Positions 53,548-61,018 of a stretch of DNA of 64,000 nucleotides are shown here, one piece after another. The DNA lies in NCBI RefSeq assembly GCF_000314975.1, contig NZ_BAEN01000076.1, positions 434,001 to 498,000 of the forward strand, given 5' to 3'. The DNA comes from Aliiglaciecola lipolytica E3. Lineage in GTDB: Bacteria; Pseudomonadota; Gammaproteobacteria; Enterobacterales; Alteromonadaceae. Both the position numbers and the translations under genes were made by a program. Each line of letters starts with the position of its first letter. Positions within the stretch are counted from its first letter, which is position 1. Below the pieces are notes generated by a model. That model saw only the letters and a list, made by a program, of their open reading frames with translations, was not told the DNA's origin and searched no databases.

Positions 53548-54825
53548 TTACATACGAGCGAGTACTTGCTCAAGTGTATCCTGTTTACGGATGCATGAAA
53601 TATCTAGTGCATGCTCTGTTTCTCGCACTGCATAAACAGAAACTCTCGGAAGACTGTTGTAATCAAAATGATTACTAAAATAGTAGCCGCCTGTATCGTG
53701 GATTAAAACATAATCATTGGCTTCTAATTTAGGTAATAGCTTGTCTTCACAAACCAAGTCACCAGCAAAACAACATGGGCCTGCCACATCCGTTTGAACC
53801 GTTTCGGTGTTCTCTTCAGTGCGAATTTGTCCCTTTGAATCGAAACAAGAAACTCTGAGGGGCCAAGAGTTGGGGGAAAAAGCGGTGCGGGTTAAAATTT
53901 GTGCGCCAGCATGTGTAATTGCAATATGCCGACCTCCCATGGATTTTGTATACTCTACACGCGTTAATATAAAGCCATTTTTGGCAGTAATTGCACGACC
54001 AAACTCTGTTTTCACTCTATATTTGCCGCTGAAAAGTAATGGAACGGTTTGTTTCAAAACATCTGCATATTGTTGGAAGCTTGGATTCACGTCATCACTT
54101 GCAAAGTTGACCGGTAATCCCCCTCCTATATCCAGTTGTTTAATTTGTTGAAAGCCGACGTATTGATTAATATCCTCTGCTAGCAACACTAGCTCTTTAA
54201 TCCCAAGGGCCATAAGCTCTAGTTCACATCCTTGCGAGCCAGAATGGGTATGGAGGCTTGTTAACCACGGTCTTTGTTTATAAATATCCATCAATTGCTC
54301 GCGGTTGTTGCCATCTGCAAGGGCATAACCAAATTTTGATGTTGCTGTCGCTGTGCTTGTCGAAGAAATACTGCCCGATCCACTTTGCGGGTTAATTCTA
54401 AAACCAATGATTGATTTAGAATCGGGAAACTTAGCTTTTAAATGATCTACTCGTTCAAGTTCTTGCAAGTTATCTATGTTTATCGAAATGTGATGTTCGA
54501 TACACTGGGATAAGTCAGATAGGGTTTTTGCTGGTGAATCAAAAATAGTTTCATTGCTTTCAAATCCTGCTTTTTGTGCTATCAGAAGTTCACCAGGACT
54601 GGCTACTTCTGCACCCATTCCAAGTGATTTCAGCTCTCTTAGAATTTCAACAAGCGCATTGGCTTTCACTGCAAACGTATGAAAAAACGGATCTGGAAAC
54701 GCAGAGTTTAAATCAGCAACGGTTTGTTTTAGGCCGTCGAAATCTGATACGCCTATCGCCGTTACTTCATCATTCAGTATGTTGTTTTTTATCGCAAGCT
54801 GAACAATATTCTGCTTTTTGAACAT
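53548..54825 (-). CDS. Fold-type III PLP decarboxylase (DapDC/ornithine decarboxylase-like)
   Basis: This 425-residue protein has an alanine-racemase-like barrel with the PLP Lys in FHTFAVKANAL and the His-Thr-His site SLHTHSGSQG. QLDIGGGLP follows, and a C-terminal domain has PCCFAGDLV and DTGGYYFSNHFDYN. This is the DapDC/ornithine/arginine decarboxylase family. The lysine-biosynthetic lysA context is absent, so the substrate may be a related amino acid. It lies downstream of LysR on the same strand. Confidence 0.85.
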   Translation of the reverse strand: MFKKQNIVQLAIKNNILNDEVTAIGVSDFDGLKQTVADLNSAFPDPFFHTFAVKANALVEILRELKSLGMGAEVASPGELLIAQKAGFESNETIFDSPAKTLSDLSQCIEHHISINIDNLQELERVDHLKAKFPDSKSIIGFRINPQSGSGSISSTSTATATSKFGYALADGNNREQLMDIYKQRPWLTSLHTHSGSQGCELELMALGIKELVLLAEDINQYVGFQQIKQLDIGGGLPVNFASDDVNPSFQQYADVLKQTVPLLFSGKYRVKTEFGRAITAKNGFILTRVEYTKSMGGRHIAITHAGAQILTRTAFSPNSWPLRVSCFDSKGQIRTEENTETVQTDVAGPCCFAGDLVCEDKLLPKLEANDYVLIHDTGGYYFSNHFDYNSLPRVSVYAVRETEHALDISCIRKQDTLEQVLARM

Positions 54826-55035
54826 CTTCAGACTCCCTTTTAAAGGTCTAATTTAAAATTACATCTCTTGCTGTTAGCTGACACTCGCCAACAAAAGCAC
54901 TCTAAAGAAATATAATCTAAGCCCTTTGCTAGTTATATTAGCAATCCTTTTGATTGGAATAGCCTAAAGTTATACCTCAGCTTACCTGGTCATAAAAATG
55001 TGCGCGAAATATCAATATTTCGGGAACTTTTTAGC

Positions 55036-55920
55036 TTAATCTATGGCAATAGTGTCTTTTAAATATGGGATAAATTCTTCTGCAACTTTAGCAATTTTTC
55101 GATTTTCTAAGTGCAATAAAGTCACGTCAAACTTAAGCTTAGGAGCAAACGAGGCAATCGCGATATTATCCGCTGTATTTGCCAGTGCGGTTGGCTTATC
55201 GACGACACAAAACCCTAATCCTTTGGTTACCATGCGAGCAGCAATAAAATATGTTTGCACTTTCATATGAGAAGAAAATTGAATTTTTTCTTCCATGATT
55301 CTACTCCAAAGCAAATCTGCTAAAGGGCCACTGTCTGAAATATCAATAAATTCTCTGCCAGCCAACGCCGCTAAAGTTAGCTCTTTAGGTAGCTCAGAAA
55401 ACCATTCTTTGGGGTACATAATCACCAGTTCAGAGTCTGCACATTTCGTTGCCGCCACACTGGCCATTTTTTTAGGTGAATACAAAAGTGCAAAATCGCA
55501 TTTATGTTCGACAAGCGCTTGCATCACCTCATCATTGTGAACAGTTTTAACGTCAAAGTTTACATTCGGAAAGTCGTGTAAAAAGTTAACGATCGCCTCA
55601 GGTATCGCATCAAAACCCAATGCAGGTGTAACCCCCATTCGAATACTGCCATGTCCTGAGCGTTGGATATTTTTCGCTGTGTTATTGACGGTTCGCATTT
55701 GCTGATAGATTTTTTCTACCTCGTCAAATAACAATTCCGCTTCGTTGGTAGGATATAGTCGTCCCTTAATGCGCTCGAATAGTTTGAAGCCTAATTGCAT
55801 CTCGGCATGCGTCAATACTTTGCTGACAGAGGGTTGCGACACATGCAATATTTTAGCTGCATTCGTAACTGATCCAGTTGTATAAATAGCATGAAATACT
55901 TCTATGTGTCTTAATCGCAA
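55036..55920 (-). CDS. LysR-family transcriptional regulator
   Basis: The 294-residue protein has an N-terminal helix-turn-helix (MRLRHIEVFHAIYTTGSVTNAAKILHVSQPSVSKVLTHAE pattern, seen within residues 1-40) and a substrate-binding domain starting with GSIRMGVTPALG at about 92. It lies between the glutamate symporter and decarboxylase genes, both on the same strand. These, or the + strand aminotransferase, are likely targets. The inducer is not known. Confidence 0.92.
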   Translation of the reverse strand: MRLRHIEVFHAIYTTGSVTNAAKILHVSQPSVSKVLTHAEMQLGFKLFERIKGRLYPTNEAELLFDEVEKIYQQMRTVNNTAKNIQRSGHGSIRMGVTPALGFDAIPEAIVNFLHDFPNVNFDVKTVHNDEVMQALVEHKCDFALLYSPKKMASVAATKCADSELVIMYPKEWFSELPKELTLAALAGREFIDISDSGPLADLLWSRIMEEKIQFSSHMKVQTYFIAARMVTKGLGFCVVDKPTALANTADNIAIASFAPKLKFDVTLLHLENRKIAKVAEEFIPYLKDTIAID

Positions 55921-56017
55921 TGTATGTATAACCTTATTGAGTTAAGTTTAGCTTTGCTGTTCCACATTCTGACTGGCTTTACCCACAAAATAAAGAGCCA
56001 ACAGGCCCACATTTTTA

Positions 56018-57220
56018 TTATGTGATGAATGCAATGTAGAACTGAATAACTAACGCATTCGTAATATCGATGAAAAAAGCGCCGACTAAAGGCACCACTA
56101 AAAATGCCTGCGGAGAAGGGCCGTGCCTAGAAACCAACGCTTCCATATTAGCAACAGCAGTAGGGGTGGCGCCTAAACCAAATCCGCAATGCCCACCCGC
56201 CATAATTGCCGCATCATAGTTTTTGCCCATGACTCTGAAAGTGACAAAATAAGCAAATAACATCAATACAACGACTTGGATTAAAATTATAAACAGCATT
56301 GGTCCAGCTAAGGCTGTTAGCTCCCAAATTTTAAGCGACATTAATGCCATGGCTAAGAAGATGGAAAGGGCCATAGTGCCCCAAAGGTCAATGCATGCTT
56401 TGCTCATATTATAGAGCTTGCTCAATTCGCAAATATTGGTAACCGCTACGCCAAACAGTAGCGGCAACAAAAAGGCGGGTAGAATGATACCGATATCAGC
56501 AAGTGTTAGATGCATCACATGACCTAAAGACATGCACAGCAAAATGAAAAAAAGTGTTTCCATCATTTTTTTCGGTGTAACTAAATCATGATCTTCAGGG
56601 TTAAAAGTGACGGTGTCGTCCAGGCTTTCATGAAATTCATCCGCCTTTAAATTATATTTTTTAATTAGCTTTTTACAAACCGGTCCACCTACCAGACCGC
56701 CTAAAAATAACCCTATGGTTGCAGTTGCCATGGCTAACTCAAATACACTGCTATGCATATTGAATTGCTGGATAAATAGATCAGCATAGGTGGCGCCATT
56801 TCCGTGACCACCAGAAAGCGTAACAGAACCACCAATTAAACCCATTAATGGCTGTAGTCCGGTTGCATAAGCCAAAGAAACCCCTACTGCATTTTGCACA
56901 ATTAAATATATTGATGCGATCGCTAAGAATAAGATTACCTTTGGGCCGCCTTTTAATAACAAGCTAAAACTAGCACCCAGGCCGACAGTAGTGAAAAATA
57001 CTGTCATCAGCGGACTTTTAAAGCTCATGTCGAACTGAATTTGGAAATCAAATACAAAATAAGCCATTCCCGACAAAACTGAAAAAATGATGCCTCCAAC
57101 AACGGGTTCGGGGATATTGTTATTTCTCAAAAAGCGGATTTTACTATTACAAAAATAACCTAAGAATAATATGACTAAGGCGACCAGTAAGGTTTCTATT
57201 ACGCTAACGTTAATATTCAT
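56018..57220 (-). CDS. gltS: Sodium/glutamate symporter
   Basis: From the Met at 57220 the protein has 400 residues with about 10-12 transmembrane helices; an upstream start would add 25 unlikely residues. Family motifs are visible: NIPEPVVGGIIFS near the start, GGSVTLSGGHGNGATYAD in the first half, and AGGHCGFGLGATPTAVANM in the second half. It takes up glutamate with Na+. It lies upstream of LysR on the same strand. Confidence 0.9.
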   Translation of the reverse strand: MNINVSVIETLLVALVILFLGYFCNSKIRFLRNNNIPEPVVGGIIFSVLSGMAYFVFDFQIQFDMSFKSPLMTVFFTTVGLGASFSLLLKGGPKVILFLAIASIYLIVQNAVGVSLAYATGLQPLMGLIGGSVTLSGGHGNGATYADLFIQQFNMHSSVFELAMATATIGLFLGGLVGGPVCKKLIKKYNLKADEFHESLDDTVTFNPEDHDLVTPKKMMETLFFILLCMSLGHVMHLTLADIGIILPAFLLPLLFGVAVTNICELSKLYNMSKACIDLWGTMALSIFLAMALMSLKIWELTALAGPMLFIILIQVVVLMLFAYFVTFRVMGKNYDAAIMAGGHCGFGLGATPTAVANMEALVSRHGPSPQAFLVVPLVGAFFIDITNALVIQFYIAFIT

Positions 57221-57490
57221 ATCTAACCATAAACCTTCAAGATGTGCGGGGTGCAGCAGCCCCAAAGATACTTGATGGGAATTACCGCCCTTCACAAATT
57301 CAGTAAAAACAAGATGTGAAATTTAACTTAACATTTAAGCTGGTTTAGGTAAGTTGCAATTATTGACAGCATGCATAGACAAAGGTTATGAGGTGGCTAC
57401 AATCCGTCAATTGTAATGATTTGTTTATCCATCCAAGCTATGCCTAATCGATTAATGATGTCTAAAGCTATTGCAAACCAAGGTGATCGA

Positions 57491-58687
57491 ATGAATAAAC
57501 TAGTACTGGTTTTCTCTTTATTATTGTTTTCTAACTTGCTCAGCAGCCACGTTCTTGCCTTTGAAAAAGAAGCGTTGAACAATCATGGTGAAGTTAACGC
57601 ATGTAATATAGGTGAGGTGAGACTTTTGAATGATTTCCCTTCCGCTCGCCTAGATGTATGTGAACAAGTTAGTGATACGGTATTTAATATCGTGCTAAAA
57701 CCAGAAAATAAACCTATCAATTCTAGCCCCTGGTATGCCTTTAAAGTTGTTGCGACGCAGCCAACTGAAATAAAAATCAATATGAAAGTGGATGGCAAAA
57801 AACACCGCTACCTGCCCAAAGTGAGTACAGATTTAAAGGTTTGGTCATTGCTGGAATATCAAGACGATGAGGACGTCCGGTCACTAACTATTAGCGCTGG
57901 TCCTAAGCCCACTTATATTGCCGCTCAAGAAATTATCGATAACCAAGTTTATGTCGATTGGGCAACTCAATTAAAGAGTAGTAAAGACATACATTATCAG
58001 GTGTTAGGGCAATCAGTTCAGGGCAGGCCGATTTACAAAATAGAGTCTATTAAAAGCGATAACAATAAATGGTTGGTTTTACTTGGACGAATGCATCCTC
58101 CGGAGATTACCGGTGCGTTAGCCCTTTTCCCTTTTGTAGAAACTGTCCTAGCAGATACCAAATTGGCGAAACAATTCCGTTCTCAATTCAATATATTGAT
58201 TGTGCCAAATATTAACCCTGATGGCGTTGAAATCGGAAATTGGCGGCATAATGCAAATGGAGTGGATTTAAATAGAGATTGGAAAACCTTTGCACAACCT
58301 GAAGTAAGCGCTATTCATGAGTACTTGCAACAGATTGTAAAATCTGGGGCGACCTTGAACATGGCAGTTGACTTTCATTCCACGAGATATGATGTGTTTT
58401 ACACTATGCCAAGTGATTACGGGGTGAAACAACCTTATTTGGTGAATAATTGGTTGAACTCACTAGATGCAAAATATGCAGACTTTTCGGTAATCCAAAA
58501 AACGGGTAACAACCCTGGGAAAGGCGTATTCAAACAGTATTTTGCGGATTTTTATCAGGCACACGCTATTACCTATGAAATGGGCGACAACACCGACAGA
58601 ACGTTCATTAAAAAATTGGCTTCGGATGCTGCGAACACGCTGATGGAAACGATGTTACAAGATAATAAGGAGTTAAATGGTGAATAA
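57491..58687 (+). CDS. Secreted M14-family zinc carboxypeptidase
   Basis: The ATG at 57491 has AAGGTG six bases upstream and opens a signal peptide (to about ...HVLAFE), giving 398 residues. The zinc ligands are in RMHPPEITG (His and Glu) and VDFHST (His). NPDGVEIGNWRHNANGVDLNRDW is the M14 substrate-binding signature, and Glu in ITYEMGDNTDR is the catalytic acid. It trims C-terminal residues from peptides in the periplasm or outside. Its stop overlaps the next start, so it is coupled to the D-aminoacylase. Confidence 0.9.
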   Translation: MNKLVLVFSLLLFSNLLSSHVLAFEKEALNNHGEVNACNIGEVRLLNDFPSARLDVCEQVSDTVFNIVLKPENKPINSSPWYAFKVVATQPTEIKINMKVDGKKHRYLPKVSTDLKVWSLLEYQDDEDVRSLTISAGPKPTYIAAQEIIDNQVYVDWATQLKSSKDIHYQVLGQSVQGRPIYKIESIKSDNNKWLVLLGRMHPPEITGALALFPFVETVLADTKLAKQFRSQFNILIVPNINPDGVEIGNWRHNANGVDLNRDWKTFAQPEVSAIHEYLQQIVKSGATLNMAVDFHSTRYDVFYTMPSDYGVKQPYLVNNWLNSLDAKYADFSVIQKTGNNPGKGVFKQYFADFYQAHAITYEMGDNTDRTFIKKLASDAANTLMETMLQDNKELNGE

Positions 58688-60257
58688 ATTATATCGGTAT
58701 ATCGTAAGTTTTGCGGTAATTTTAGTGGCTGTTTCAGGCTGTCAATCGTCAGAAACAGAACAACTCAAAGCGGACTACTTAATAAAAAATGGGAAAGTAT
58801 TTTTAGGGGATGGGTCTGGCTTACAATTAGTTGATGTTGCTATTTGCGAAACGAAAATATGTGCCATATTCCCTTCTAATGACAAACCTGATATTGAAGC
58901 CACAAGTATCATCGATGCATCTGGTAAAATAGTCAGCGCTGGTTTTATTGATCCGCATACCCACACTACTCAAGAACTGCTTAGTAAAGAGCAGAACGCT
59001 AATCTAAATTATCTTACCCAAGGTGTCACTACAGTGGTTAATGGTAATGATGGTGGAGGCACTTATAACATATCTGAGATGGCGACGAAGTTAGAACAAA
59101 ATGGAATTGGAACCAATGTAGCTATGTTTGCTGGGCATAACACTATTCGCCAAGCTGTTATGGGGAAACAGGACCGCCACGCAACCCAAGCAGAAATCGA
59201 ACAAATGAAATCGCTTTTAAAAGGCGCTATGGAAGAAGGGGCTCTGGGGCTATCAACGGGCCTATATTATGTACCAGGTAGTTATGCATCGACTCAAGAA
59301 GTTATCGAATTAGCCAAAGTCGCTAATCAATTTAATGGCATTTATGACACGCACTTAAGAGATGAAGCCACCTTTGATATTGGATTTATTGCTGCTTTAA
59401 AAGAGGCGATAGAAATAACCGACGCTGCAGGTATTCATCTGCATTTAGCTCATATCAAAGCGCTAGGTGTTGACGCTTGGGGACTGAGTGAACAAGCTAT
59501 TAATATTATTAACCAAGCTCAAAATAACGGCTCAAGCATCAGTGCTGATCAGTATCCTTGGCTTGCATCAGGTACTAAATTACATAATGCCATTATGCCA
59601 AAATGGGTAATGGCTGACTCTCAACAAGCATTCTATGACCGTTTAAACGACCCAGAGTTGGAATCAAGATTAATTGCAGAAATAACCGAAAATATCCGTC
59701 GACGTGGTGGACCTGAATCGTTGTTAGTTACCGCATTTGAAGACCAATCTATTGTCGGTAAAACGCTGGAACAACTCGCACAAGAGTTAGGCATGAGTCC
59801 CGCAAAAGCTGCGATGCAGTTGGTGCAAAGAGGCGGAATCAGAGTCGCTTCGTTTAATATGTCGGAACAGGATTTAAAACGTTTCATGCAACAACCTTGG
59901 GTAGTGACTTCTTCAGATGGAACCAATGGACATCCAAGAAAGTATGCAAGTTTTCCAAAGAAGTTTGAAACCTATGTTATGGAGAAGGGATTATTATCTT
60001 TGGAACAATTTATCATGCGAAGTTCAAGCCAAACGGCCAATATTTTAGGGTTAACCGACAGAGGCTTGATAAAACAAAATTATGCAGCAGATATCATTAT
60101 TTGGGACCCGAAAGAGTATAAGGCCAATGCTGATTTTTCAATTTGGAATCAACTTTCAAGTGGAATAGATTCAGTATGGGTTAACGGTTCTTTGGTTATT
60201 CAAAATGGTGAATTTAGGCATAAACTTGCTGGTAAGTTTCTAGCTAAACCTCAGTAA
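58677..60257 (+). CDS. N-acyl-D-amino-acid deacylase (D-aminoacylase) lipoprotein
   Basis: This 526-residue amidohydrolase has a lipobox (AVSGC, Cys22). The metal-binding His pair is in GFIDPHTHTTQE, with THLRDE and HLHLAHIKALG downstream and the catalytic Asp in SSDGTNGHP. It should hydrolyse N-acyl-D-amino acids or D-residue dipeptides outside the cytoplasm. The 11-bp overlap with the carboxypeptidase gene points to joint use of D-amino-acid-containing peptides or peptidoglycan fragments. Confidence 0.88.
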   Translation: MVNKLYRYIVSFAVILVAVSGCQSSETEQLKADYLIKNGKVFLGDGSGLQLVDVAICETKICAIFPSNDKPDIEATSIIDASGKIVSAGFIDPHTHTTQELLSKEQNANLNYLTQGVTTVVNGNDGGGTYNISEMATKLEQNGIGTNVAMFAGHNTIRQAVMGKQDRHATQAEIEQMKSLLKGAMEEGALGLSTGLYYVPGSYASTQEVIELAKVANQFNGIYDTHLRDEATFDIGFIAALKEAIEITDAAGIHLHLAHIKALGVDAWGLSEQAINIINQAQNNGSSISADQYPWLASGTKLHNAIMPKWVMADSQQAFYDRLNDPELESRLIAEITENIRRRGGPESLLVTAFEDQSIVGKTLEQLAQELGMSPAKAAMQLVQRGGIRVASFNMSEQDLKRFMQQPWVVTSSDGTNGHPRKYASFPKKFETYVMEKGLLSLEQFIMRSSSQTANILGLTDRGLIKQNYAADIIIWDPKEYKANADFSIWNQLSSGIDSVWVNGSLVIQNGEFRHKLAGKFLAKPQ

Positions 60258-60271
60258 TCAATCAGAAAACC

Positions 60272-60305
60272 GTAAAGCTTCGATAGTAAACTATGGAAGC
60301 TTTAC
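60272..60305 (+). terminator. Terminator hairpin after D-aminoacylase
   Basis: GTAAAGCTTC (60272-60281) and GAAGCTTTAC (60296-60305) form a perfect 10-bp stem with a 14-nt loop, 14 bp after the stop codon. GTGATTTT follows. Confidence 0.7.
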
Positions 60306-60503
60306 GTGATTTTGTGAAATTAGGAATAGAGATAAAGATGAGGCAAAATCGGTAATTTATTTACTGATTTTTTATAAAGGCAAGACAGGATTATAGCTCG
60401 TGTGAAATGGCCATCAGGATCTATGATTAACTAATCCAATTGACTGAGTGACATTGTTTTTCTGACTCAGGTTATGGGCCAAAAATTACGATTTAAAGGG
60501 GTG

Positions 60504-60662
60504 TTAATTGTAACCTAAAATGAAATAGGCACTGTCTTCTTCCTGTTCTATCAGTACAACAGGTTCAACCCATCTAGGTTTTTCTTTAACTTCAATCTTT
60601 GCTTCGGGAATGTCGGTTTCATTGTTTGTTTGGGTTACAACTTCAGGCTTAGAATGGTGCAT
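60504..60662 (-). CDS. Small acidic protein of unknown function
   Basis: This minus-strand frame encodes 52 residues and has an AAGGAG ribosome-binding site seven bases before the ATG. The product is acidic and hydrophilic (IPEAKIEVKEKPRWVEPVV...EQEEDSAYFILGYN) with no signal peptide or known domain. The strong ribosome-binding site and the isolated, in-phase reading frame support a real gene. No homologue is recognised. Confidence 0.6.
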   Translation of the reverse strand: MHHSKPEVVTQTNNETDIPEAKIEVKEKPRWVEPVVLIEQEEDSAYFILGYN

Positions 60663-61018
60663 AGTGTTCTCCTTGTTTGAACTAACTATCTACCAACTTT
60701 AGGTACTAATAAAATGCATAAAATAGGCAAAGTCATAACTTTTGGTTAACATTTATTCGTAGGAATTCATTTTAATAAACCTTCATTTGTTACTTTTTGA
60801 TTATTTATCTATCTGATAATTCATATAAATATTCTGCAAATTATCCATTCCAAGCTATCCAAAAAAGCCTGCATTTTGACTACCTATAGCCAACAGTTAT
60901 GGATGGTAAAAGCAATCTTATTGGTCATTGAACGCACAGCACTCTAGGTTAGAAGGACAACGAACAAAGACAAGTATTAACTATGTCTTGATTAAAAACC
61001 GACAAGTGGGAAACACAA
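60663..61018. other. Intergenic region before TonB receptor
   Basis: No gene or strong structure is seen in these 356 AT-rich bases. The region should contain promoters for the small minus-strand gene and the TonB receptor. Confidence 0.4.
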
